Assembly (NCBI GenBank): GCA_022457065.1 | Contig: JAJGBQ010000004.1 | Coordinates: forward strand, 2,728,001 to 2,792,000 | Direction: 5' to 3' | Source: Curvularia sp. ZM96 | Taxonomy: Eukaryota > Ascomycota > Dothideomycetes > Pleosporales > Pleosporaceae | Length of the DNA: 64,000 nt | Part shown: positions 55,882 to 64,000 of the stretch, piece after piece | How the letters are laid out: every line of letters starts with the position of its first letter | How positions within the stretch are numbered: position 1 is the first letter of the stretch | Made by a program: the position numbers and the translations under genes | Notes under the pieces: model-generated | Database searches by the model: none | The model's input: only the letters and a program-made list of their open reading frames with translations | What the model was told of the DNA's origin: nothing

Positions 55882-56649
55882 AGGGGGCGAAAGCAACTTG
55901 GCGACAATAAGTGGGATTGAGGCCTAAGCGAATTCTGTGCTCGACGACTCATTAAATAATAAAGGTCTGGCGACGATATGAAATAGGTAGGTGGACGATT
56001 ACCCTTACATATGATGCCTCGCTTCGAATTATGACATACATGTCGCTATAGTAAGACACTATGTACATCCAACAATGGTCAGTAGAAGGTTGGTGCAGCC
56101 GAGGCACTTTTTGTGTCTCCGCACTCAAGGACTACAAGGCTATCCAGCCGTTCCGTATGTGCATCGTTGCATGGTTAAGCGTGCCGCCCTACCCCGGCTT
56201 CCCGTGCTGTCATTCCAGTGTTCGACGGAGTCAATCACTTTGTGCGATCAGTGCTTTAGCAATTTATTACAGACCATAGCAATCGGTAGGTATTCAGTGC
56301 GCAGGTAATTGCATCAAGGAAGAGTGGAAGTACATCATCGGTAGGATGAGTACCATGCGGAAGGAAGTTGCGGGGTGCATCTCGCTACGGGACTGGGCAT
56401 CTGCATCAGTAAGAAGCTAAACCAGACGTGAATTGTCATTACCTCAGAAGGCCTAATTCACCTACCTCGCTTGCACATGTCGCTGCAGTCCTGCTGTTGA
56501 TCTCATCTCAGAACTCCGTATCTCGTATCCCTTCGCGGTAAAGCCGAAGCGCCACAAAACAGTGTAAGTATGTCGATTCCCAGGCTCCCAAGCTTTAGAC
56601 ATTTCACCTGCAGCAGCACGTCCAGAGCAAAGACCGAACGTAAGATGAG
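55882..56649. other. Intergenic region
   Basis: About 770 bp between two minus-strand genes; the part nearest 55900 is the carboxylesterase promoter. Short open frames are not protein-like. Confidence 0.45.
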
Positions 56650-57576
56650 CTACTCCAAGTCAAAGATCCAAAAGCCGAAATCTTCATCGTCGTCATCTTC
56701 CACGTCCTCCTCACTCTGAGTACTACCATCCTGGTCCTCATCCTGGTCCCCATCCACACCTCTCTCAGTCCCATCTCCCTCACTTACATCCCCAATCCTA
56801 AACACCAAACTCGGCTCACCATAAAACCCCGGGACCTCACTAAACCCCACCAACTCGACTTCCTCCACAACCTTGTGTCCCAGTTGCTTCTTATGATGAA
56901 TCAGCAGACGCGCAACACCACTTCCATTCGGGGTACCCAGAAGCGCCGCCACCGCCTCTTCATCCCTCCATGTGGTATCCGGCCACACCATGCGGCCAAA
57001 CTGTGTCTCGACCCGTCCATCTCTTTCTAGCAGATGCCTCATCACGCTTATAGTCCGCACATTCGTTATACCATGGCGCACCACGTATCTCAGGTCCACA
57101 GCTCCCTTGGTCACTTCCGCCCACTGTAGATACGCAACGTCAGACCAGTATTTCAGCTCAGGCAGGCGGTCCGCAAGCGTGATTTTCTTGTGGTTGAGGC
57201 GGGACAGTGCAGTTGGAGACTCGTTGTCGACGGCGACGAGCATGCCACCGGGCGCGTTGACTATGCTGTTGAATTTTGCCCATGAGACGGGGACATAGGT
57301 GCCGTTTTGGACGCAGGGATCGAGGTGTGAGTGTCCGATGCCCGTGTTGTGAGTTGGGTCAACGCCGAGGGTTCTTTGGACGTGGTGCAGGTCAGCGGTG
57401 GGAGAATAGTTATAGTAGTTGGGTGAGTAGCCCCAGTCTGCGAGGGCGGAGGGGTCGAGGAATATGCTTTCGGCAGAGGGAGCGGAGGGAGTAAGAAGGT
57501 TTCCTGCGGAGGAGTCGTCGGCGTAGAGGAGCTCGAGTAACTGACGGCCCTTGGAGAGGGCGGCATTGAAGTCCAT
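56650..57576 (-). CDS. Unknown 308-residue protein with acidic C-terminus
   Basis: A single exon. The open frame extends to a GTG at 57594, but the first ATG is at 57576, and a TATA box lies about 110 bp upstream of it, so that start is chosen. I recognise no family. The N-terminal part has a helix (AALSKGRQLLELLYADD), then a Tyr/His/Pro-rich segment. The middle has WAKFNSIVNAPGGMLVAVDNESP and YWSDVAYLQWAEV, which look like a folded soluble domain. It ends in a run of Asp/Glu (EDVEDDDDEDFGFW) before a hydrophobic finish (WIFDLE). There is no signal peptide or membrane segment. Codon use is like the neighbours. Likely a fungus-specific cytosolic or nuclear protein. Confidence 0.75.
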   Translation of the reverse strand: MDFNAALSKGRQLLELLYADDSSAGNLLTPSAPSAESIFLDPSALADWGYSPNYYNYSPTADLHHVQRTLGVDPTHNTGIGHSHLDPCVQNGTYVPVSWAKFNSIVNAPGGMLVAVDNESPTALSRLNHKKITLADRLPELKYWSDVAYLQWAEVTKGAVDLRYVVRHGITNVRTISVMRHLLERDGRVETQFGRMVWPDTTWRDEEAVAALLGTPNGSGVARLLIHHKKQLGHKVVEEVELVGFSEVPGFYGEPSLVFRIGDVSEGDGTERGVDGDQDEDQDGSTQSEEDVEDDDDEDFGFWIFDLE

Positions 57577-57686
57577 GGTCTTGATGTCTGCCACCCGTTA
57601 GTTTTCCTGCACGGCTGGTTCGAGCCGTAGGCGGAATGCGACGAGGGTTTCGATGGTGGTGTAAAGGAGAGGATTGATAGGCGTGG

Positions 57687-57693
57687 TTTTATA
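57687..57693 (-). promoter_or_regulatory. TATA box of the unknown acidic protein gene
   Basis: TATAAAA on the minus strand, about 110 bp before the ATG at 57576. It decides the start: transcription from here would make 57576 the first usable ATG. Confidence 0.5.
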
Positions 57694-57702
57694 GTCTTGC
57701 GG

Positions 57703-57740
57703 AACCCATTTCACCTGCGAAGACTGGTGGTGAATGGGTT
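57703..57740. repeat. Inverted repeat (hairpin)
   Basis: The left arm at 57703-57715 (AACCCATTTCACC) is complementary to the right arm at 57729-57740 (GGTGAATGGGTT), with one extra T in the left arm and a 13-base loop. It lies just upstream of the TATA box. Confidence 0.65.
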
Positions 57741-57835
57741 TCTGGAATCCAAGGTCACAAAGGAAAGTCGTTTGTTGACGTCCCTTATTCACCTCGAGAA
57801 TGCACGCCAGCAAGTCAGATACTATGTCACCTAAG

Positions 57836-57916
57836 AAGACTCGAGGTGACATTCTTGTTACCTAGAGAATGCAAACGAAGACTTGAGGTGGCATCCTTGT
57901 TCACTTTGAGATTGCA
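57836..57916. repeat. Two degenerate direct repeats of about 38 bp
   Basis: Copy 1 at 57836-57873 and copy 2 at 57878-57916 share the pattern GAAGACTYGAGGTGRCATYC, then CTTGTT and GAGAWTGCA. A partial third copy (CACCTCGAGAATGCA) lies at 57790-57804. CACCTCGAG at 57790-57798 is the exact inverse of CTCGAGGTG at 57841-57849. Confidence 0.6.
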
Positions 57917-58376
57917 CAATAGCAGGATTGACCGTGCAAACGGGCACAGTGTACCAGAACTGAACATATTGACAGGTTTCTAGCTTCTGATACTATTGTC
58001 CAGCGGTATAGACAATGTGTATTTTCAGTGCTGCTGCTGACACAATACATTTATCAATTATTTCAATGGCAAATAAAACGGCAGAACAATACTATTTCTA
58101 ATTCAAGTTCATGTCATTCGAATTGGAAAACCATATGTTGCAATCAGGCATGTTATTCTGAACGATTTTTGCTTGGAACGTTGTATTGGTATCTTGATAT
58201 CATAGCTATCATGCATCGTATAGTATACATATGCCAAACAATAACGCCTCTACCGCTTGCTGCACAGTCCAGTCATGCTTCATAGCCGGCATGCCATAAG
58301 ACCAGACATGCTCGAACTCCCCCATTTAGCCATACTCCTTTTCCATGACAACAGAAAGCCGCCCACTGTAACACAG

Positions 58377-59598
58377 CTAAAGATCACGGATCCAGTCCTT
58401 CAAGCTAGCAATGCTCGATCGCCGTCTCCTCCTCGAGCCACTGCCCTCAAGAGAAACATCAAAGCTTCTTCTGCCGCTGTCGATGCTCCTGCGTCCCTTA
58501 TGCTCGGTGTCCAGTACGACGACTACAACAGTGCAGTTATCTGCGCCCTTCATCTCCCCGTGTTTCTGAGTTAGCTCTTCGGCAATCTCTTTTGCCTCTT
58601 TTCCCTGCTGCCACCTGTCTACAGCTAAGCGTGTTGCTTCTTCAGCCTGGTGTGTTCCACCGACACCATCCGATGCTAGCAGAATCAGGGATTGGCCATT
58701 GAGATTTCGTACTGCGAAGTGTGCCTTGTTGGATATGAGATCTTGCTTTGCGGACTTTCCTGGGGCGAGGCCAGTTTCGACTCCAACCCCAGCCAAGTCT
58801 GAGAGGTCATGACCAGCTAGGCGGTTTACACGCGGCTTCTTCAAGTCGAGATCGCCTAGCGCTCGCGACATGCTGACTCCACCAATCCGCGCGATGCCGG
58901 ACGAGTAATTGATTTTTCCGCCAGCGTCTTCTATTCGTCGTTTCTCTAGTGGGCTGTCGGGTGTGTGTTCTACGCTCAGGGTTTCCACATTCCAGCCTGT
59001 TTGACTGACGATTGAGTCTGCACGCGAAGGAGACTGCGGAGAGAGTGACTGCGGGGTTTGGGGCTCATGGTCGGCAAAACAACAATGGCTGTCTCCCAAG
59101 TTGGCCTGTACAAGGAGGTTTTGCTTGGTATCTATGACAACTAGCGTGACAGTCGAGCCGCCCTGCAGGTCGGCGCGATCGAGGTCCTGGTCTACAGCTT
59201 TCAGGGCGCATTGGATTGCATGCTTGTACTCTGCGGCATTGGATGCTTTTGGGCTTGAAAGATATTGTTCGAGATAGGTGTGGAGGTGTTGCGCCACATG
59301 ATTGACAACTTGGGTGCCTCCGCTATTGGCCAATCGTCAGCATCCCGCCACCGTGGCTCGGTGTTGGATGAGCAGCTTACTGGCCATCGTAGACCGCGAA
59401 GAGGGCGAGATCTTTCCGCGATTTCAGCGAACCGGGCAGCAGTGTGACATAACGGTCTTCTTGGTGTTCTCTCGCGCCGGAAATCTGCGGGGAAGTTAGC
59501 GAAGACCGTTCGGGGAAATCGGCACGCTCGTGGGCAAAGCATGCAAGGGGTACGGCACGCACCCTGCTGACACCAACGTCAATGATGTTAACGCTCAT
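58377..59598 (-). CDS. PP2C-family (PPM) Ser/Thr protein phosphatase
   Basis: A metal-dependent phosphatase. Three exons: 59598-59563, 59484-59381 and 59322-58377, 361 residues. Metal and catalytic motifs are GAREHQEDRY (motif 1), VYDGHGG (made across intron 2), the LGDSHCC stretch, GGVSMSRALGD, SDGVGG and the final ADNCTVVVV. Joining exon 2 to 3 recreates the DGHGG motif, and intron 1 has a GCTAAC branch site, so the model is well supported. The C-terminal 40 residues are Arg/Ser-rich (GRRSIDSGRRSF, SRRRRRSS) and could be phosphorylated by basophilic kinases. There is an insert with SPQSPSRADS in the middle. It is shorter than yeast Ptc1-3 relatives in the core. Target proteins cannot be inferred. 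Confidence 0.92.
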
Positions 59599-60470
59599 TG
59601 TTAGATGCAATGCTTTTTCTGCGAGGGGGATACGAGCGTGGGATGAAATAGGGATTTCAGGAGGCCGCGTTTGTTTTGAACAGCAATCATAAATCGTCAT
59701 AAGCCAAGACTGTGCCCAGCACCTGCGTCTGTGGCGATGCGCGACGGCACACACGCGACTCAATGGTCGGTCACGACGTCATCCATCCACCCAACAAAGC
59801 TCGCCCATTGCAGAGTGGAGCCTATCCACGGGGCTGCCCGAGGAGAGCTATTGCATGAGATGCTCAGCCTCGAACCATTGGCTTATCTCGCAGCATAAGC
59901 GTGCCCTGAATGGAAATGGGCGGGGGGCTTGGCGCTCTGCAGTGTGGGGTGGGTGGACGAAACAAGGGTCCAGGCGGGGCACGTGATGCGTTCATTTCCA
60001 TCCCGACCCTAATTGTCCATGACCAGGATTCCTGTGCGCGTGTAACCTCAGTCGTATCAACTCGCGCAGCTCATAGGACAGGGCGATGTAACAGTGCCTG
60101 CCAACCAGGCACAAGCTCGCTCATCAAACGGGTGGAGAGGCAGATCGCCTGATGCGTTCTTTTCACCTCCGCCGTCGATCCATTGGTGTCTTGGCTATGG
60201 GTCAGACTGGCTCGGGATGCTGGACATGTGTGCAAAATGAGTTGGAAGGTTCGATGGAAAATGGCTCAATTAGCTTGCACAGCCTCAAAACATTGGAGAC
60301 GTGCAGAGATACTCCTCTCCCCACCGAGGTATATCCTAGCACTTTCCGCTTACAGCAGGGCAGATCCCCCCTTATCTGGAACCATCTTTATCCCTCACTC
60401 CGAATTGCCCTGGCAATGGGAAAGACGCCGTCCTGTGTAGGTGTACTGAAAAGCCACCAGAGTAAATGCC
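59599..60470. other. Intergenic region, 0.87 kb
   Basis: Holds the PP2C promoter and the 3' region of the RING gene, both on the minus strand. Plus-strand open frames of up to 156 codons overlap the RING gene end and are not protein-like. Confidence 0.45.
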
Positions 60471-61637
60471 TCATACTCGGCGCGCGACACCACTATCCAT
60501 CCACTCCTTCCTCAATGGAGCCCATACAGCATCTCCCCGGAAGCCCCATACCCGCTTCTCCTGTTGCAGCTCTTCCAGTTTTTCAGTCAGCACAAGCACT
60601 TGCTTGTCGTCCCCGCCATTGAGCTCAACCTCGTGCAGGAGCTCAGTGCACGCAATCTCCTCGCTCATGCACGCCAGAATTGCAGTGACGCTGTCTTCAC
60701 GATCCATACCGAAGCCGTAAACCAGTTCAAAGAGAGCTTCCATGGCTCGTCGGTCCTTCTTCAAGTGCTCCCTCAAGCCGCGAGGCGTCTCTGGAGCCTT
60801 TACCCCTTCAACCTTGACGCGGCACAGTGGACACGTCCGATAAGGATACTTGGCTTCGTCAATCTTTGGCGTCTCCATCCACCGCTCGAGGCAGGCTTTG
60901 CCGACGACATGGCCGCAGTGCTTGATGCGCACAGGATAGTCATCCAGGAGCTCCTCGACTGGGAACTCAGCGAGGTCGAAATAGGAATGCTGGCAGATCG
61001 GACAACACATGGCATTGTCGTCGGTGACTGCTGGATCGTTCCCATCGCTGAGTTGTGTCAAGGGTATAGCGCACGCAAAGTGATCAACTATGGCGGCATG
61101 TGCTCTGTCCATGATGCCCTCGAGTATTTCAAGGAAGCCAACGGTATCGTCGGACTTACGTTGCAGGCGCTCGTTTTGCACCGCCGCAGCTTTGCTGATA
61201 TCCTGCAGACGTTCCATAAGGTTGCGATGCAGCGCTAGCACATGTGCAGCTTGTAAGCGCTCCGTAGGTGAGGAAAGGGTGTCTTCTGTGAGCGCGATAT
61301 ACAGCCTCTCTTTGTCGGTCCAGTCGGCTTGCAGACCTTTCAGCTGCTTCTTGACAGCGAGCGTGATCACTCTTATCTCCTGATCCTGTGCCATGACTAG
61401 ACCTTGGCACTCAAGCACGATGAGTAGCCACTGGCGTGCAGCAATAGCCTCCTTGACAACTTCGGCATCAGTCATGTTCTCGAGACGGGAAAGGCCATGA
61501 AAGCGCTGCTTCTCCAATCTGCGCAGGCTTTCCGGTTCCAGACTGAGCATATCGTCGAGCTTATTGTTGCTTTTCCTAAACTTGTGCATGTCTTGAAGGT
61601 TGTGCATACGCAGGCGCACTAGCCGTTTCACTGCCAT
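60471..61637 (-). CDS. RING-finger protein, possible E3 ubiquitin ligase
   Basis: A single exon of 388 residues. Residues 1-200 are mostly charged helices (for example VKEAIAARQWLLIVLECQGLVMAQDQEIRVITLAVKKQL), with no known domain by eye. A RING-like finger spans about residues 211-272: CCPICQ, an insert, KHCGHVVGKACLERW (Cys-x-His-x2 pattern) and CPLC. The long loop between the first and second metal pairs is unusual. The rest is a helical, acidic C-terminus with ELNGGDDKQVLVLTEKLEELQQEK. Family knowledge makes an E3 ligase role likely, but substrate and partners are unknown. The ATG at 61637 is the first in frame and has no upstream competitor. Similar proteins are scattered in Pezizomycotina, so it is probably fungus-specific. 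Confidence 0.85.
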   Translation of the reverse strand: MAVKRLVRLRMHNLQDMHKFRKSNNKLDDMLSLEPESLRRLEKQRFHGLSRLENMTDAEVVKEAIAARQWLLIVLECQGLVMAQDQEIRVITLAVKKQLKGLQADWTDKERLYIALTEDTLSSPTERLQAAHVLALHRNLMERLQDISKAAAVQNERLQRKSDDTVGFLEILEGIMDRAHAAIVDHFACAIPLTQLSDGNDPAVTDDNAMCCPICQHSYFDLAEFPVEELLDDYPVRIKHCGHVVGKACLERWMETPKIDEAKYPYRTCPLCRVKVEGVKAPETPRGLREHLKKDRRAMEALFELVYGFGMDREDSVTAILACMSEEIACTELLHEVELNGGDDKQVLVLTEKLEELQQEKRVWGFRGDAVWAPLRKEWMDSGVARRV

Positions 61638-62481
61638 GTGTTAGAGAAGACAGAAATCGGAACAGAAACAAACTTTGGGATCGGTATCACCAATCCACAC
61701 ACGTACGTTCTTGTTTAAGCGTTGGGCTGGCCCGCGGGTCGGGTTCGCTTGGCTGGTCAGACATCGTCGGCAACTGTAGTGTCTTTGAAGACGTTGGTGT
61801 ATCAAGCATGTGTGGTTGGACTAGATAATTGGAAGGTAAAGTTCGTGTCGTGGGATAGGTTTGCTTACGCATTCCTGCGTATAAAGGCAGGCGGAGGGCG
61901 GAGCGTTTGCTCCAATGCTTGGCAGACCGTCCGCCTTGGGGGAGGTGTGAAAGTGAAGGTAGGCGCGGTGCCAATTGTAACCTTATCACACGGCTGTATG
62001 TGTAAACTTCACCGATACATTGCACCACCATGTTCAGTTCGATCATATAATCTCTATCCGCTAATCTATTTTGCAATCTCCCCGTCTGCCACACTCGTCA
62101 AGCAAACTCCAAAGTATTCAGTCTTGGGAAACTCGTGCCTAGGGTTATAGAAATCGTACTTATAGTTATCAGCAAGGATAGTTAAATTTGGCGTGAGCAA
62201 CAGCATAATTGAGCAATCCTAGTAGAGAAAATGTTATCCACGCAATTCGTGGATACCTAACCATCAAGGATTAGATGGGAAGATGATGCACCAATCCGGT
62301 AGTGACGACAAAAATGGCTAGCGCCTGGATAGGCTTGGCAGACGGGAAGAGCCGCATGTACTCTGGCATCACCAAGACGCGACAGAACAACGATACCCCT
62401 CAATTGCACTTCCACCGCGCATGATGATCCGATAGCTGCTTCTTTTTGTTCCTGACTCTATAGCATCGCAAATCCCTCACA
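61638..62481. other. Divergent region between the RING gene and AP-1 mu
   Basis: About 840 bp between two start codons. A plus frame at 61722-62150 and a minus frame at 61687-62094 overlap each other and lack protein-like composition. AT-rich at 62040-62240. Confidence 0.45.
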
Positions 62482-64000
62482 ATGGCGTCGGCCGTCTTCT
62501 TTCTCGACCTCAAGGGCAAGGTAGGGCGGTCAAGGCCAGTGGGACGCTGCATACTGACGAGTGGATAGACCCTTTTGGCTCGCAACTACCGGGGAGACAT
62601 TCCCATGTCAGCGGTGGAGAAATTTCCTGTCCTGCTCAGTGAGGCCGAAGATGAGAGCTCCGCCGTCCCACCATGCTTTTCCAGCGAAGGCATCAACTAC
62701 CTCTACATCCGCCACAACAATCTCTACCTCCTTGCGCTTACAAAACGAAACACAAATGCGGCTGAAATTCTCCTCTTCTTGCACAAGGTGGTGGAAGTAT
62801 TTACGGAGTACTTCAAAGAACTCGAGGAGGAAAGTATAAGGGACAACTTTGTCGTCATCTACGAGTTACTGGATGAAATGATGGACTTTGGATACCCGCA
62901 AACCACCGAAACCAAGATCTTGCAAGAGTATGGCCCCCGGCAATCTCACGATACGAATACTTGCTTACACACCCCTGCGCAGGTACATTACTCAAGAATC
63001 CCACCAGCTCCATGTACCAGGGCCGCCGATTGCAGTCACAAACGCCGTCAGCTGGCGAAGCGAAGGTATCCGATACCGCAAGAACGAGGTTTTCCTCGAT
63101 GTCATCGAATCGCTCAATCTCCTTGTCTCTGCGACTGGCAGCGTCCTACGGTCTGAGATTCTTGGTGCAGTCAAGATGAAGTGCTACCTCTCTGGTATGC
63201 CTGAACTGCGATTGGGGCTGAACGATAAGGCCATGTTTGAAACTACGGGGAGAGCCACACGAGGAAAGGCTGTGGAGATGGAGGACGTCAAATTCCACCA
63301 GTGTGTGCGCTTATCAAGATTCGAAAACGACCGTACCATTAGCTTCATTCCACCCGATGGCGAGTTTGAGCTCATGAGCTACCGATTGAACACACAAGTC
63401 AAACCTCTCATCTGGGTCGAGTGCATAGTAGAGAGCCACTCCGGCAGCAGGATAGAGTACATGCTGAAGGTAGGCGCCCCGCTTCAATCTTGACACGACA
63501 TTGCTGACACCGTATAGGCGCGGGCACAGTTTAAGCGACGAAGCACAGCGAACAATGTCCAAATTTCGATACCCGTTCCAGAGGACGCAGACACGCCACG
63601 CTTCCGAACAAACATTGGTACAGTGCACTATGCACCAGAGACATCCTCCATTGTATGGAAGATTAAGCAATTTGGTGGCGGCAAGGAGTTCCTGATGCGC
63701 GCCGAATTAGGCTTGCCTTCTGTGCGTGGTGACGACGAGAAGGGTGGTGGTATGATGGGAGGCTTTGGCGGCAGCATGGGTGGTGTGGGTACTGGAAAAG
63801 GAAAGAGGCCGATCAACGTCAAGTTTGAAATCCCGTACTTTACCACCTCGGGTATTCAAGTGCGGTACCTGAAGATCATTGAGCCAAAGGTCAGTATTCT
63901 TGGTAGTTGGGTCTGTGAACGGATTGCTAACATTGGCCCAGCTGCAATACCCGTCGCTCCCATGGGTGCGCTACATCACACAGTCTGGCGATATCGCTGT
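62482..64000 (+). CDS. APM1: AP-1 adaptor complex mu subunit, N-terminal part (cut by window edge)
   Basis: AP-1 mu binds tyrosine-based sorting signals in cargo at the trans-Golgi network and endosomes, together with clathrin. Visible exons are 62482-62520, 62569-62927, 62983-63469, 63518-63889 and 63942 to the edge. The N-terminal longin-like domain is MASAVFFLDLKGK, joined to TLLARNYRGDIP. It continues through NNLYLLALTKRNTNAAEILLFLHKVVEVF. The mu homology domain begins near residue 160 (PPIAVTNAVSWRSEGIRYRKNEVFLDVIE). An Asn-Gly/Met-Gly-rich insert (GGGMMGGFGGSMGGVG) follows PSVRGDD, and the last visible block is YFTTSGIQVRYLKIIEP, then QYPSLPWVRYITQSGD. The MASAVFF/DLKGK start and GDIPMSAVEKFP mark it as mu1 rather than AP-2 mu. 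The C-terminal few dozen residues lie beyond the window. Confidence 0.96.

Larger units (their letters stand above)
57577..58376. other. Promoter and repeat-bearing region, 0.8 kb
   Basis: Holds the promoter of the unknown acidic protein gene, a hairpin, two degenerate direct repeats and an AT-rich stretch (57950-58250) running to the 3' end of the PP2C gene. An 84-codon minus frame at 57598-57852 spans the TATA box and is not supported as coding. Confidence 0.5.

Noticed and set aside
57605..57625. GGTTCGAGCC string resembling a tRNA B box
   Set aside because: No A box is found 30-60 bases upstream; the string lies in the leader of the acidic protein gene.
57598..57852. 84-codon minus frame directly upstream of the acidic protein gene
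   Set aside because: It spans the TATA box and hairpin and ends in a stop just before the gene. No donor site joins it in frame.
61687..62150. Overlapping open frames on both strands between the RING gene and AP-1 mu
   Set aside because: Composition is random, no splice signals tie them to a larger gene, and they lie in a divergent promoter.

Overview
The window looks like chromosomal DNA of a filamentous ascomycete (Pezizomycotina). Genes are dense, with short introns of about 45-100 bp that carry GT..AG ends and CTAAC/CTGAC-like branch sites. The protein set is typical of the group: an AA11 polysaccharide monooxygenase, a GMC oxidoreductase, a DUF3433 protein, an Mmc1-like protein and a HeLo-like/STAND N-terminal domain protein. 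The style suggests Dothideomycetes, perhaps Pleosporales, but that placement is inference. I see no rRNA, tRNA, CRISPR array or recognisable transposon. Exon boundaries below were built by hand from splice signals, reading phase and family knowledge, and each joined frame stays open.

Layout. 0-5 kb: the N-terminal part of a KDM5-type histone demethylase (minus strand, cut by the left edge), the SLX1 nuclease, and thymidylate kinase, whose stop lies 6 bp from that of SLX1. 5.6-10.6 kb: an accessory-looking pair, a 994-residue HeLo-like protein with no visible NTPase and a coiled-coil protein ending in a predicted zinc deaminase-like domain. 11-18 kb: a GST, an unknown 222-residue protein, a small secreted cysteine-rich protein, the mRNA 3'-processing factor CFIm25, and a MAT2B-like NAD(P)-binding protein on a shared divergent promoter with CFIm25.

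18-35 kb: a large DUF3433 membrane protein, a 2.6 kb gene-free stretch, an AA11 LPMO with a Gly-Ser linker, calcineurin A, an Mmc1-like mitochondrial protein and an MFS permease of the anion:cation symporter type. 35-48 kb: the XPB helicase of TFIIH, HID1, an epoxide-hydrolase-like protein that lacks the catalytic aspartate, and S-adenosylmethionine decarboxylase.

48-64 kb: an AYR1-like short-chain reductase, a secreted GMC oxidoreductase, a nitronate monooxygenase, a small hydrophilic protein, a secreted type-B carboxylesterase, an unknown acidic protein, a PP2C phosphatase, a RING protein and the mu subunit of AP-1 (cut by the right edge). Most genes are unrelated housekeeping functions, so the window is not a biosynthetic cluster. 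The best candidate for an under-described system is the HeLo-like/deaminase-like pair at 5.6-10.6 kb, which resembles fungal conflict or self-recognition genes. A working link between the two is only a hypothesis.
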